A stretch of 64,000 bases of DNA from Lysinibacillus timonensis (GCF_900291985.1 NZ_LT985980.1:3928001-3992000), one strand, 5' to 3'; shown: positions 1 to 9,272, counted from the stretch's first letter. Numbers and translations: made by a program. Notes: a model not told the origin generated them from the sequence alone.

Positions 1-260
1 TTCCAACTCGAGGACTTGACGTTGGTGCCATTGAATATATTCACAAACGCTTAATAGAACAACGCGATAAAGGAAAAGCAGTTTTGTTAATTTCCTTTGA
101 GTTAGATGAAGTAATGAACGTCTCAGATCGCATTGCGGTGATTTATGACGGCATCATCATTGATACTGTTTTACCAAAAGAAACAAATGAACAAGAATTA
201 GGCTTATTGATGGCTGGTCAAGCATTATCAGAAAGCAATGAAAAGGGTGGTGATGCATAA
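1..260 (+). CDS. nupO: Nucleoside ABC importer ATP-binding subunit (3' end only)
   Basis: This is the last 85 codons or so of an ATPase that enters the window already in frame (codons begin at base 3). The visible part has the D-loop region (PTRGLDVGA), then VLLISFELDEV and SDRIAVIYDG, the usual tail of the second nucleotide-binding domain of RbsA/MglA/NupO-type sugar and nucleoside importers. Its TAA (258-260) overlaps the ATG of the next permease, so the genes are translationally coupled. With the two permeases that follow, it should energise uptake of a nucleoside or similar solute delivered by a BmpA-type lipoprotein lying upstream. The substrate is inferred from family context only. Confidence 0.85.
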   Translation, partial: PTRGLDVGAIEYIHKRLIEQRDKGKAVLLISFELDEVMNVSDRIAVIYDGIIIDTVLPKETNEQELGLLMAGQALSESNEKGGDA

Positions 261-1309
261 TGAATAGCCGCATGATGAACATACTCGTTCCTTTAATTTC
301 GATTGTGTTAGGTCTTATCGTAGGGGCAATCGTTATGGTAATCAGTGGTTACGACCCTGTATCAGGTTATACTGCTTTATGGAACGGTATTTTTGGTAGT
401 TCTTATAACATGGGTGAAACAGTTCGCCAAATTATTCCTTATGTATTTGCCGGTTTAGCGGTTGCATTTGCATTCCGTACAGGATTATTCAACATTGGGG
501 TAGAAGGGCAATTAATCATGGGTTGGTTTGCTGCGGCTTATGTTGGTTCTGCATTTGAACTACCAATGATCATTCACCTCCCATTAACACTTATCGCAGC
601 TGCACTAGTTGGTGCGTTATGGGCTTATATCCCAGGTTTATTAAAAGCTCGTCTTGGTGTACACGAGGTTATTGTGACAATCATGATGAACTATATAGCA
701 TTAAGATCCATTAACCCACTCATTGACTGGGTAACTGGTGGAGAAGACCGTACAGAAAAAGTACAAGAAACGGCATCATTACGCTCAGAATTTTTACAGT
801 CTATTACAGATTTTTCACGTATGCACTGGGGCTTTATTGTGGCATTAATTGGTGTATTTGTGATGTGGTTTATCCTAGAGAAAACAACAAGAGGTTATGA
901 GTTAAAAGCAGTAGGGTTTAACCGTAATGCCTCTGAATATGCAGGGATGAACGTAAAGAAAAATATTATTTTATCGATGGTTATTTCGGGTGCGTTTGCA
1001 GGTTTAGCTGGAGCAATGGAAGCGCTAGGTACATTCGGAAATGTTGCGAAAATGACAGGCTTTAGTGGTGTCGGTTTTGATGGAATCGCCGTTGCCTTAT
1101 TAGGAGCAAACCAACCGGTAGGCGTATTATTCGGAGCAATTTTATTTGGATCATTGAAAAACGGTGGTATTAATATGCCAAACGAAGCGGGTGTGCCAAA
1201 TGAAATCGTAAACATTGTAATCGCCGTCATTATTTTATTTGCAGCCTCGGGCTATGTGATCAAGCTAGCTCTGGAACGCTTTGGTAAAAAGAAAAAGGAG
1301 GTAAAATAA
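260..1309 (+). CDS. nupP: Nucleoside ABC importer, permease subunit 1
   Basis: A 349-residue polytopic membrane protein of the BPD_transp_2 family, used by BmpA/NupNOPQ nucleoside importers. An N-terminal hydrophobic helix (residues 8-28) is followed by about nine more hydrophobic segments; the cytoplasmic loop with GFNRNASEYAGMN is the segment that usually contacts the ATPase. The ATG overlaps the stop of the ATPase gene, and the second permease starts 2 bases after its TAA with an AAAAGGAGG ribosome site inside the end of this gene. This is a standard ATPase-permease-permease operon. The exact substrate cannot be read from the sequence. Confidence 0.88.
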   Translation: MNSRMMNILVPLISIVLGLIVGAIVMVISGYDPVSGYTALWNGIFGSSYNMGETVRQIIPYVFAGLAVAFAFRTGLFNIGVEGQLIMGWFAAAYVGSAFELPMIIHLPLTLIAAALVGALWAYIPGLLKARLGVHEVIVTIMMNYIALRSINPLIDWVTGGEDRTEKVQETASLRSEFLQSITDFSRMHWGFIVALIGVFVMWFILEKTTRGYELKAVGFNRNASEYAGMNVKKNIILSMVISGAFAGLAGAMEALGTFGNVAKMTGFSGVGFDGIAVALLGANQPVGVLFGAILFGSLKNGGINMPNEAGVPNEIVNIVIAVIILFAASGYVIKLALERFGKKKKEVK

Positions 1310-1310
1310 G

Positions 1311-2270
1311 ATGAGCTTTCTAGATGTGCTTTATTTTATCATTCCTTCAGCTATATTTTATGCTGCTCCGTTAATTATGACGGCAATCGGCGGTGTGTTC
1401 ACTGAACGTGCTGGTGTAGTAAACATCGGACTAGAGGGGATCATGATCGTTGGTGCAGCCTCAAGTATTATCTTCAATTTAACATTTGTCGATACATTCG
1501 GAGCAACGACGCCATGGCTTGGGTTATTAGTTGCAATGGTAATGGGTGTAGTGATTTCACTCATTTTAGCAGTAGTTGCTGTATCCTTCCGCGCTGACCA
1601 AACAGTTGCTGGGGTTGCCATTAATATGTTAGGGCTTGCGGTTGCGGTGTTCATTGTAAAATTGATTTATGATAAAGGACAAACGGATTCAATTGAAGAA
1701 CGTTTTTCTCGTATGGACGTTCCGGGATTAGCTGATATTCCGTTTCTTGGAGAGTTATTCTTTAAAGATGTGTACGCAACATCGTTCCTTGCAATATTTA
1801 TGGCATTTGTTGGATGGTTTGTTCTATATAAAACGCCATTTGGTTTACGTATTCGTGCTGTTGGGGAACACCCAATGGCAGCAGATACAATGGGAATCAA
1901 CGTTACGAAAACACGTTATATTGCAGTGTTAATATCAGGTGCCCTTGGTGGTATCGGAGGAGCAATTTATGCTCAAGCGATCGCTGGGAACTTCTCGGCT
2001 GCGACAATTAGTGGTCAAGGATTTATGGCAATCGCAGCGTTAATTTTTGGTAAATGGCATCCAATCGGTGCTCTTGGTGCAGCGCTATTCTTCGGTTTAG
2101 CACAAGCATTAAGTATTGTAGGGAATTCGATTCCTGTCATTCAGGATATCCCGCCGATTATCTTAGATATCTTACCTTACGCATTAACAATCATTGCTTT
2201 AGCAGGATTCATTGGTAAAGCAAACGCACCAAAGGCAAGTGGTGTGCCTTATATTAAAGGGAAGCGATAA
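1311..2270 (+). CDS. nupQ: Nucleoside ABC importer, permease subunit 2
   Basis: A 319-residue BPD_transp_2 permease and the partner of the preceding gene. It opens with a hydrophobic helix, then the family-typical GGVFTERAGVVNIGLEGIM segment near residues 27-45, and has about eight or nine membrane segments. The loop IRAVGEHPMAADTMGINV (near residue 190) is the likely ATPase-coupling loop, equivalent to the GFNRNASEYAGMN loop of the first permease. The ribosome site AAAAGGAGG lies inside the 3' end of the upstream permease. It is the last gene of the operon: a terminator-like hairpin follows and then a repeat array. In related Bacillales this transporter lies just upstream of ymfF, as here. 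Confidence 0.88.
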   Translation: MSFLDVLYFIIPSAIFYAAPLIMTAIGGVFTERAGVVNIGLEGIMIVGAASSIIFNLTFVDTFGATTPWLGLLVAMVMGVVISLILAVVAVSFRADQTVAGVAINMLGLAVAVFIVKLIYDKGQTDSIEERFSRMDVPGLADIPFLGELFFKDVYATSFLAIFMAFVGWFVLYKTPFGLRIRAVGEHPMAADTMGINVTKTRYIAVLISGALGGIGGAIYAQAIAGNFSAATISGQGFMAIAALIFGKWHPIGALGAALFFGLAQALSIVGNSIPVIQDIPPIILDILPYALTIIALAGFIGKANAPKASGVPYIKGKR

Positions 2271-2332
2271 GGAATTGTTTTTAAATATGCCCTGCTATTT
2301 GAATTTTTCGACAGGCGTGGCTAGTGTTATAG

Positions 2333-2370
2333 CTACATCTCATTCTTTTAATGGGGTGTAGTTTTTTTAT
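2333..2370 (+). terminator. Rho-independent terminator of the nucleoside importer operon
   Basis: Left arm CTACATCTCATT pairs with AATGGGGTGTAG (12 pairs, two of them G-U) around a short CTTTT loop, followed by TTTTTTTATTT. It lies about 60 bases after the last permease stop. Confidence 0.75.
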
Positions 2371-2510
2371 TTAGGGGAAAGATAGATACTAGAAGTGTCC
2401 GTTTTTGTTGGGGGTACTATAGAATAATGATTTAATTGGCGTGATGTATGAGATGGTGTTTGTAGGTATAGTGATATTGTGGGAAAGATTGTCTGATTGA
2501 TGTAATCAAT

Positions 2511-3236
2511 GTCAGTCTATGAGATAAATCGGATGGAATATATGGCATAAATGTCTAGTAGGAGCGGTCTATGAGACAAACCGGATGGAATATATGGCTA
2601 AATGTCTAGTAGAAGCGGTATATGAGACAAACCGGATGGAATATATGGCATAAATGTCCCGTAGGAGAGGTCTATGAGACAAACCGGATGGAATATATGG
2701 CATAAATGTCTAGTAGAAGCGGTCAATGAGACAAAGCGGATGGAATATATGGCATAAATGTCCCGTAGGAGCGGTCTATGAGACAAAGCGGATGGAATAT
2801 TTTGAAGAAATGTCTAGTAGGAGCGGTCTACGGGACAAACGGATGGAATATAAGGCATAAATGTCTAGTAGAAGCGGTCTATGAGACAAAGCGGATGGAA
2901 TATATGGCATAAATGTCCCGTAGGAGCGGTCTATGAGACAAAGCGGATGGAATATATGGCATAAATGTCTAGTAGGAGCGGTCTACGAGACAAACCGAAT
3001 GGAATATATGGCATAAATGTCTAATAGGAGCGGTCTACGAGACAAAGCGGATGGAATATATGGCTAAATGTCCCGTAGGAGCGGTCTATGAGACAAACCG
3101 AATGGAATATATGGCAGAAATGTCTAGTAGGAGCGGTCTATGAGACAAAGCGGATGGAATATAAGGCATAAATGTCCCGTAGAAGCGGTCTATGAGACAA
3201 AGCGGATGGAATATTGGAAGAAATGTCTCATAGAAG
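2511..3236. repeat. Tandem array A (left part): about 14 copies of a 52-53 bp palindromic unit
   Basis: Each unit has a head that begins GTCTAGTAGGAGCGG or GTCCCGTAGGAGCGG and closes with TCTATGAGAC or TCTACGAGAC, then a tail reading roughly AAACCGGATGGAATATATGG and CATAAAT. The first and last bases of the head pair (GTC with GAC, GTAG with CTAC), so every unit can form a hairpin with a 9 bp stem and some mismatches. The period is 52-53 bases and copies differ by a few substitutions. There are no cas genes, and the tails repeat rather than being unique, so this is not CRISPR. An IS256-type element interrupts the array, which continues at 4735. Confidence 0.9.
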
Positions 3237-3331
3237 AGTCAAGTCCTAATTATTGTGTAAAATTCAATACGAATGTTTTCAACTATTGTTTAGTAGTTAA
3301 TTTGGGGCATATGAATTGACCCTCATTCCAT

Positions 3332-3455
3332 TTTTCAGCCTTAACTCCCATGGGCTAATCACTCCACATTCAGTAAAGGCTGTCAAAGGCTCTTTTCACT
3401 TTGATAGCCTTTACTGAATGTGGGATACTCCATAAGTGGGAGTTGAGGTTGAAAA
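3332..3455 (-). other. Large nested hairpin in the non-coding 3' part of the IS256-type element
   Basis: Two inverted repeats are nested. The inner arms (3365-3388 and 3399-3422) are 24 bp with one mismatch around a 10-base loop. The outer arms (3332-3350 and 3437-3455) are about 19 bp with two mismatches. The structure lies between the transposase stop and the left end of the element. No U-run follows on the transposase strand, so it does not look like a plain terminator. It could block transcription entering from the host, or it could be a structured transcript; that is inference. Confidence 0.75.
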
Positions 3456-3468
3456 TATAACCAATCTA

Positions 3469-4635
3469 CTATTTAGAAAGTCCTTTTCTTTTCGAATAAT
3501 CGTTATCTTGATAATGCATTAATACGGCACCAACTAATCTAAAGGCAGATTGGGTGTTAGGAAAGATACGGATTACGTTCTCTCTTCTACGCACTTCTTG
3601 ATTCAAACGTTCTAGAGAATTGGTGCTTCTAATATTGACACGTATTTCTTTCGGAAAACTCATATATTGAATGGTATCTTCGAAACCTTCATCCAAAACT
3701 TGAAGTGCTTTTTCAAATTTCCGATCTTCTGCATACTTAACCATTAATTCGTCTTTGAAATTACGCATATCTTCAAGAGTAACTGCATCAAAAATACGTT
3801 TTATCATGAGACGAAAATCTCCTGAATCCTTTTTCGGCAGCTTTTCAATAATATTACGTTTAAAATGAACGTTACATCTTTGCCATACAGTTCCAATAAA
3901 TTCACGCTGAATAGCTTTTCGTAAGCCTTGGTGAGCATCAGATATAACTAACTTCGGTGATTGAATTCCTCGGGATTTTAAGTGTTGGAGAAATCGACTC
4001 CAGCTCTCATAACTTTCCACATGGTCCACACTTAAACCAAGAATTTCACGTTTATTCTCTTCTGTAATAGCTGTAGCAATATAGACAGCCTTGGATACAA
4101 CTTGGTGATGTTCACGCACTTTAATATACATAGCATCTAGAAAAATATAAGGATAGTAAACAGTATTTAAAGGTCTGTTAGCCCAGGTGTTAATAATCGG
4201 ATCTAATTTTTGAGTCAAAGAAGATACTAGTGATTTCGATACCGTTTCTCCACAAAGTTGTTCCACAATTTGCGTGACTTTTCTCGTAGAGACACCATTC
4301 ACAACCATTTCTATCATTGATAAGATTAATGCTTGATCGTGTCGAGCATATTTTTCAAATACACTAGTAGAAAATTCACCGTTACGAGTTCTAGGGACTT
4401 TTAATGTTAACTTTCCAACACTCATGACAATCTCACGTTCGTAGTAGCCGTTACGATAGTCGATTCTTTCGTTGGATCGTTCATAAGCCGCTGCCTGTAA
4501 ATACTCGTCTCTTTCCTTTTCCATAAACTCATTTAAAACTAGTACTAAAGCAGATTTAACAACTGTGTTCAGGTCAGAATTTAAAACCGAATCTTTTAAT
4601 AAGTCCATATCTAGGTTAAGATGTAATTGAGTCAT
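3469..4635 (-). CDS. IS256-family transposase (DDE, mutator type)
   Basis: The product is 388 residues when started at the ATG at 4635, which has an AAAAGAGGA ribosome site; an in-frame start 13 codons upstream lacks one. It begins MTQLHLNLD, like IS256 TnpA. The catalytic triad is visible: D167 (FLDAMYIKV), D233 (VISDAHQGL) and E342 (NSLERLNQEVRRRENVIR), matching the spacing in IS256. The CNVHF segment near residue 255 is also typical. The enzyme cuts and joins the element ends by the copy-out, circle-forming route known for this family. The frame is intact and the element has a perfect target duplication, so it is probably active. Confidence 0.95.
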   Translation of the reverse strand: MTQLHLNLDMDLLKDSVLNSDLNTVVKSALVLVLNEFMEKERDEYLQAAAYERSNERIDYRNGYYEREIVMSVGKLTLKVPRTRNGEFSTSVFEKYARHDQALILSMIEMVVNGVSTRKVTQIVEQLCGETVSKSLVSSLTQKLDPIINTWANRPLNTVYYPYIFLDAMYIKVREHHQVVSKAVYIATAITEENKREILGLSVDHVESYESWSRFLQHLKSRGIQSPKLVISDAHQGLRKAIQREFIGTVWQRCNVHFKRNIIEKLPKKDSGDFRLMIKRIFDAVTLEDMRNFKDELMVKYAEDRKFEKALQVLDEGFEDTIQYMSFPKEIRVNIRSTNSLERLNQEVRRRENVIRIFPNTQSAFRLVGAVLMHYQDNDYSKRKGLSK

Positions 4636-4742
4636 TTTTATTCCTCTTTTCATGTTTATCGTCGCTGAAAACATTGTATCAAAGAGAGAATAAAAAGACT
4701 CTTTTTCTTTTTACACAATTATACGGACATTATCCATAGAAG

Positions 4743-5190
4743 CGGTCTACGAGACAAACCGTACAGAATATATGGCATAAATGACTAGTAGAAGCGGTCT
4801 ATGAGACAAAGCGGATGGAATATATGGCATAAATGTCCCGTAGGAACGGTTTATGAGACAAACCGGATGGAATATGGCATAAATGTCTAGTAGGAGCGGT
4901 CTACGAGACAAACCGGATGGAATATATGGCTAAATGTCTAATAGAAGCGGTCTATGGGATAAAACGAATGTTCGGTAGAAATGTCATGAACAAAATTGAG
5001 CTGGAAATTGGAAGAAATGCCATTATAGAAGCTCTCGTGGACAAAATAAAGCGATAAATTTGGAGAACTGTCCTTGATGGACGGTCTTATGGACAAAAGA
5101 TAGCAATAAATTTAAACAAATGTCCATGATAAATACTCAACAACTAAATTGGATAAAAATGCAAAATGCGTTGTCAATTTAAAGCAGTCC
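4743..5190. repeat. Array A (right part) and decaying relatives
   Basis: The 52-53 bp array resumes after the IS with four to five good copies up to about 4975. It then fades into diverged units in which the head reads like GTCCATGA or CTCGTGGACAAAA, resembling array C downstream of cinA. The gradient from near-identical to barely recognisable copies suggests that the array turns over at its centre and decays at its edge. Confidence 0.8.
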
Positions 5191-5224
5191 CAAGGCAACA
5201 CGGACAAGAGATGTTAATAAAACA

Positions 5225-5430
5225 AAGAATCTTAAGTGGTTTCTTTATCTGAAACTAGAACAAAGATCCCAATCAGTTACCCAATCCCAACCTAAAAGCC
5301 ATACATGAATCCCATACTTCTCAAATCCAAACAAGAGCCCCAATCCGCACATCAAATCACAAACCGCGAACACTGAACTCCAATATCTCAAATCCTAATT
5401 ACGAAACCCAACGCAAAATAAAAACAATTT
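5225..5430. other. G-poor, C/A-rich low-complexity intergenic tract
   Basis: About 200 bases are strikingly poor in G on the plus strand and repeat loosely around words such as CCCAATC, AAATCC and CCAATCC every 10-20 bases. No open frame or stable hairpin is evident. It may be a decayed simple repeat. The remaining bases up to 5605 are AT-rich and hold the ymfF ribosome site. Confidence 0.5.
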
Positions 5431-5605
5431 TAAATACATATTAATTTTTGCATAAACCATAATAAGACATGTATAGTAGTGATATGAATTGTTATTATTT
5501 GGCCCAGTTGGTAATTAATTCACTTACACATAACTGATTCCATTAATAATGACAAAGTATAGGGATATTTAGATTATCAATTTATAGGCAGGAAGGGGTA
5601 TTTTT

Positions 5606-6883
5606 TTGTTTTCAACAATAGAAATTGCAAAAGGTGTTTCACTACATATCCGCCAATCAACGCAATTTAAAACAGTTAACTTTTCCATTAAGTGGAGAAA
5701 ACCTTTAACTTCGAAAGATGCTGCTGAGCGTTCAGTATTATCGAATGTGATGCAACATAGCAATGGGAAATATACAAAATCCGCAGAATTCCGTAGTCAT
5801 TTAGATGACCTCTATGGTACTGTAATGTACTTAGATGCATCGAAACGTGGGAATGACCATACAGTTGTTCTGAACGTGGAAGCTGTAAATGATCAATATT
5901 TAGCCGAAAATAAAGTGCTAGATGATGTGATTGATTTAATCCAAACTGTAATTTTTAACCCGAACTTTGAGAATGATCAATTTATTTCATCGATTGTAGA
6001 ACGTGAAAAGCAGATGGTGATTCAACGTATAGAATCCATTTTTGATGATAAAACACGCTATGCACAACATAGACTTACTCAAATTATGAGGCCAAATCAC
6101 CCAGCTTCTATTTCTGCAAACGGAACAATTGATGATGTGAAACAAGTAACGCCAGAATCATTGACAAAAGCTTATCATTCCATGATAAATGATGATAAAA
6201 TAGATATTTACGTTCTTGGTGACGTTGATGAAAAAGCCATTCAAGATAAACTAGTAAACGCATTAAAATTTAACGACCGTGAGCCGATACCGTATCCAAA
6301 TTATGAAGATGCAGAAGCGGAAAAAGAATACACAAATGAAAAGCAAGATATGAAACAAGGGAAATTGCATATTGGTTATAGCTCTCCTGTTAAATTTGGA
6401 GAAGAAGATTATCCAAAAATGCAAATTTTCAACGGTGTGTTTGGTGCATACGCGCATTCGAAATTATTTATGAATGTGCGTGAACGTGAAAGTCTAGCTT
6501 ATTATGCATCCAGCTCGTATTCATCACACTATGGGCTTGTATATGTTGTATCAGGTATTGAACCTGCGAATGAAAAGAAAGCAATTGACGTGATTAACGA
6601 ACAATTAGAAGCAATGCAAAATGGTGAAATCTCAGACCTTGAGTTAAATCAAACAAAAGCAATGCTCATTAACCAATTAAAAGAAGCATTAGACTCTGCC
6701 CGTGGTCAAATCGATATTTACGACCAATATAAAGATTTAGGTGAAGAGTTCTCTGTTGATTCATGGAAAGAGCGTTGGCAAAATGTTACGAAGGAAGATG
6801 TGCAGCAAATGGCATCACAATTGAAACTTGAAGCAATTTACTTCTTAAGTGGGAAGGAGGGCGCACAAGATGAAAACAATTGA
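5606..6883 (+). CDS. ymfF: M16-family peptidase-like protein YmfF (putative non-catalytic partner)
   Basis: A 425-residue member of the insulinase-like M16 family. It starts at TTG 5606, with GGAAGGGG seven bases upstream. The zinc-binding HxxEH motif expected in the N-terminal half is absent, while the C-terminal half keeps the family pattern (ERESLAYYASSSYSSHYG). In Bacillus, YmfF and YmfH are a pair annotated as associated with 5-aminopentanol modification of elongation factor P, together with YmfI. The 3' end overlaps ymfH by 14 bases, so the two are probably co-translated. A heterodimer in which YmfH supplies zinc is the natural reading; it is inference from M16B pairs. Confidence 0.92.
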   Translation: MFSTIEIAKGVSLHIRQSTQFKTVNFSIKWRKPLTSKDAAERSVLSNVMQHSNGKYTKSAEFRSHLDDLYGTVMYLDASKRGNDHTVVLNVEAVNDQYLAENKVLDDVIDLIQTVIFNPNFENDQFISSIVEREKQMVIQRIESIFDDKTRYAQHRLTQIMRPNHPASISANGTIDDVKQVTPESLTKAYHSMINDDKIDIYVLGDVDEKAIQDKLVNALKFNDREPIPYPNYEDAEAEKEYTNEKQDMKQGKLHIGYSSPVKFGEEDYPKMQIFNGVFGAYAHSKLFMNVRERESLAYYASSSYSSHYGLVYVVSGIEPANEKKAIDVINEQLEAMQNGEISDLELNQTKAMLINQLKEALDSARGQIDIYDQYKDLGEEFSVDSWKERWQNVTKEDVQQMASQLKLEAIYFLSGKEGAQDENN

Positions 6884-8168
6884 GTTTAAACAGCTTGATG
6901 AAACGCTTTATTACGAAAAACTTTCAAATGGGTTAGATGTTTATATCTTACCGAAAAAAGGCTTCTCCAAAACGTTTGTGACGTTTACGACGAAATATGG
7001 TTCAGTAGACCGTTCATTTAAGCCGCTTGGCGAGAATGAAGTATTTACCGTGCCAGATGGGATTGCCCACTTCTTAGAGCATAAAATGTTTGAAAAAGAA
7101 GATGGTGACGTGTTCCAGCAATTTAGTGAAATGGGTGCCTCTGCAAACGCATTTACTTCATTTACAAGAACAGCGTATTTATTTTCTGCAACGGATAACG
7201 TTTTGAAAAATACGGAAACTTTATTAAACTTCGTGCAGGAGCCATACTTCACGGAAAAAACAGTGGAAAAAGAAAAAGGGATTATTGGCCAGGAAATCAC
7301 AATGTACGATGACCAACCTGACTGGCGTCTATACTTTGGCGTGATTGAAAACATGTTCCACAAACATCCAGTGAAAATCGATATCGCAGGAACAATCGAA
7401 TCTATCGATAAAATTACAGCCGACCACTTATATACTTGCTATAATACGTTCTATCACCCTTCCAATATGCTATTATTCGTTGTTGGGGCGGTAAATCCCG
7501 ATGAGATGATTCAATTCATCAAAGAAAATCAAGACAAAAAAGAATTTAAAGAAGCTGAAGAGATAGAGCGTCATTTTGAGAATGAACCACAAGAAGTGGC
7601 GAAAAAATTAAATGAACTAAAGATGGATGTGCAAAAGCCAAAAGTTTACGTTGGGCTAAAAGCGAAAGAAACCGATCTAAGTGGGGAAGAAATGCTGAAA
7701 CATGAGCTTTCTGTCCAAATTGGTTTAGAATGTTTATTCGGCCGTGCATCTGACTTCTATACGCAAGTTTACGAAGGTGGATTAATTGATGAATCTTATG
7801 CTTACGATTTCTCTTTAGAAAGAGGATTCGGCTTTGCGATTGTAGGTGGAGATTCCGCCGAGCCTGATAAGTTAGCTGAATTAATTATTCAAGAAGTGAA
7901 TAAAGCGGAAAATGGCAATGTCTTTTATGAGGAAGCAGTTGAGCGTGTAAAACGTAAAAAAATCGGTTTCTTCTTAAGAGCGCTAAACTCTATAGAATTT
8001 ATTGCCAACCAATTCACTCGTTATAAATTTAATGAGATGAATTTATTTGACGCAGTACCGGTTATTGAGAAGTTAACAGTTGAAGATATTCAAAAAGCGT
8101 TTGAATCCATTCAAGGTGAGTCTCAGCAAACCGTATTCAAAATTATGCCAGTAAGTGAGAAAAAGTAA
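6870..8168 (+). CDS. ymfH: M16-family zinc peptidase YmfH
   Basis: The product is 432 residues from ATG 6870, chosen because GGAAGGAGG lies just upstream, inside the end of ymfF; a GTG at 6849 is in frame but has no ribosome site. The inverted zinc motif HxxEH is present as HFLEH near residue 67, followed by KMFEKEDGDVFQQF and the downstream glutamate region. It is therefore the catalytic-looking member of the YmfF/YmfH pair. Its gene stops one base before ymfI. The substrate is not known from the sequence; the genomic link to EF-P modification comes from Bacillus annotation. Confidence 0.93.
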   Translation: MKTIEFKQLDETLYYEKLSNGLDVYILPKKGFSKTFVTFTTKYGSVDRSFKPLGENEVFTVPDGIAHFLEHKMFEKEDGDVFQQFSEMGASANAFTSFTRTAYLFSATDNVLKNTETLLNFVQEPYFTEKTVEKEKGIIGQEITMYDDQPDWRLYFGVIENMFHKHPVKIDIAGTIESIDKITADHLYTCYNTFYHPSNMLLFVVGAVNPDEMIQFIKENQDKKEFKEAEEIERHFENEPQEVAKKLNELKMDVQKPKVYVGLKAKETDLSGEEMLKHELSVQIGLECLFGRASDFYTQVYEGGLIDESYAYDFSLERGFGFAIVGGDSAEPDKLAELIIQEVNKAENGNVFYEEAVERVKRKKIGFFLRALNSIEFIANQFTRYKFNEMNLFDAVPVIEKLTVEDIQKAFESIQGESQQTVFKIMPVSEKK

Positions 8169-8169
8169 A

Positions 8170-8898
8170 ATGAAAAAATATGCACTCGTTCTAGGGGCAT
8201 CAGGTAGTATTGGTAGCGCCATCTGTAAACGTTTAGCACATGATGGATGGTCACTATACATGCACTACAATAGTGGAACAGAAAAAATTCACCACTTATT
8301 AAAGGAATTAACTCTTGATTATAAAGATCAAGAGTTTATTCCCGTTCAATCCGACTTTACCAAGGAAAACGGGGCCGACATACTTGCTCCGCAAATTTTT
8401 TCGTTACAGTCCATTATTTTTGCAAGTGGTCATGCATATTATGGCTTAGTGGAAGATACGCCGATTGCTGAAATGGATAAACTATGGCGAGTCCATGTGC
8501 AAAATCCTATTCACTTGCTTGCAAAACTATCAAAGAAATTACGAGAAAATTCAATCAGCTATTGTTTATTCATTGGTTCAATTTGGGGGGAAGCTGGCTC
8601 AGCCGGTGAAGCGGTCTACTCTGCCGTAAAAGGTGCACAGCATGCTTTCGTCAAATCCTATGCGAAGGAAGTAGCGTTGAATCATATTCGTGTGAATGCG
8701 ATTGCACCTGGATTTATTGATACAGAGATGAATAATCATCTATCAACTGAGGAAAAAACGCAAATTTTTGATGAGATACCGTTAGCCCGTGCAGGGAAAA
8801 CGCAAGATGTGGCGAATATGGTAGCATTTTACGTAAGTGGACAAGCTGATTACGTGACTGGACAAATCATTCGATTAAATGGTGGTTGGTATATTTAG
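8170..8898 (+). CDS. ymfI: SDR-family reductase YmfI (EF-P 5-aminopentanone reductase)
   Basis: A 242-residue short-chain dehydrogenase. The nucleotide-binding glycine motif GASGSIGSAI lies near residues 9-18, the catalytic serine in FIGSIWG, and the YxxxK pair in VYSAVKGAQHAF. The C-terminus (TGQIIRLNGGWYI) is typical of SDRs. In Bacillus subtilis YmfI reduces the 5-aminopentanone group on EF-P to 5-aminopentanol, which is needed for full EF-P activity. It starts at ATG 8170, one base after the ymfH stop; the upstream GTG (8155) is less likely because family members begin near MKK. The ribosome site is weak, consistent with coupling to ymfH. Confidence 0.9.
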   Translation: MKKYALVLGASGSIGSAICKRLAHDGWSLYMHYNSGTEKIHHLLKELTLDYKDQEFIPVQSDFTKENGADILAPQIFSLQSIIFASGHAYYGLVEDTPIAEMDKLWRVHVQNPIHLLAKLSKKLRENSISYCLFIGSIWGEAGSAGEAVYSAVKGAQHAFVKSYAKEVALNHIRVNAIAPGFIDTEMNNHLSTEEKTQIFDEIPLARAGKTQDVANMVAFYVSGQADYVTGQIIRLNGGWYI

Positions 8899-9014
8899 GA
8901 TAGAGGTAGTACTAAAGTAAATTAGCTTTTGCGGATTTTATTCAATTAAGTTAAGGTTGGTACATATATTTTCCGAATTTGCTCATACTAATAGTGCAAA
9001 GGAGGAGGAGAACA

Positions 9015-9272
9015 ATGGGTTTATTAGAAAACTGGGATCGTTGGACAGGTTTTTTAGGTGAACAAGTTAACAATGCACAGCAAACTGGTATGTCCAAAAA
9101 AATGATTGAAAATACTGCAGTGCAAATTGGTAACTACTTAGCAAAAAATGTAGACCCTAAAAACGAACAAGAACGCGTACTTTCCGACTTATGGGGAGTA
9201 GCATCTGAAGATGAAAAACACGCCCTAGCGAATTGTATCATCAAACTTGTTCACAACAATCGTCTTCAATAA
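9015..9272 (+). CDS. ymfJ: DUF3243 family protein YmfJ
   Basis: A small soluble protein of 85 residues starting MGLLENWDRW at ATG 9015, preceded by a very strong GGAGGAGGAG site; the longer upstream frame is not credible. It is the YmfJ/DUF3243 protein that follows ymfI in Bacillus. It has no membrane segment and is predicted to be mostly helical. No biochemical role is established to my knowledge. It has its own spacing from ymfI (116 bases), so it may have a separate promoter. The 493-base region after it holds only hairpins. Confidence 0.9.
   Translation: MGLLENWDRWTGFLGEQVNNAQQTGMSKKMIENTAVQIGNYLAKNVDPKNEQERVLSDLWGVASEDEKHALANCIIKLVHNNRLQ

Larger units (their letters stand above)
3237..4734 (-). 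mobile_element. IS256-family insertion sequence, 1498 bp
   Basis: The ends are defined by an 8 bp target duplication, CATAGAAG, at 3229-3236 and again at 4735-4742, both lying inside the repeat array. The terminal inverted repeats are 26 bp and align without gaps at about 18 positions; the shared inner part is TTGTGTAAAA preceded by GTCC. The right end, read inward, begins GATAATGTCCGTATAATTG, very close to my recollection of the IS256 terminus. One transposase gene lies on the minus strand. The element is longer than IS256 itself (about 1.3 kb) because of a structured non-coding stretch behind the transposase gene. Intact ends, intact open frame and matching target duplication suggest a recent insertion. 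Confidence 0.93.

Noticed and set aside
2598..2786. 62-residue reverse frame in array A
   Set aside because: Repeat by-product, without ribosome site.
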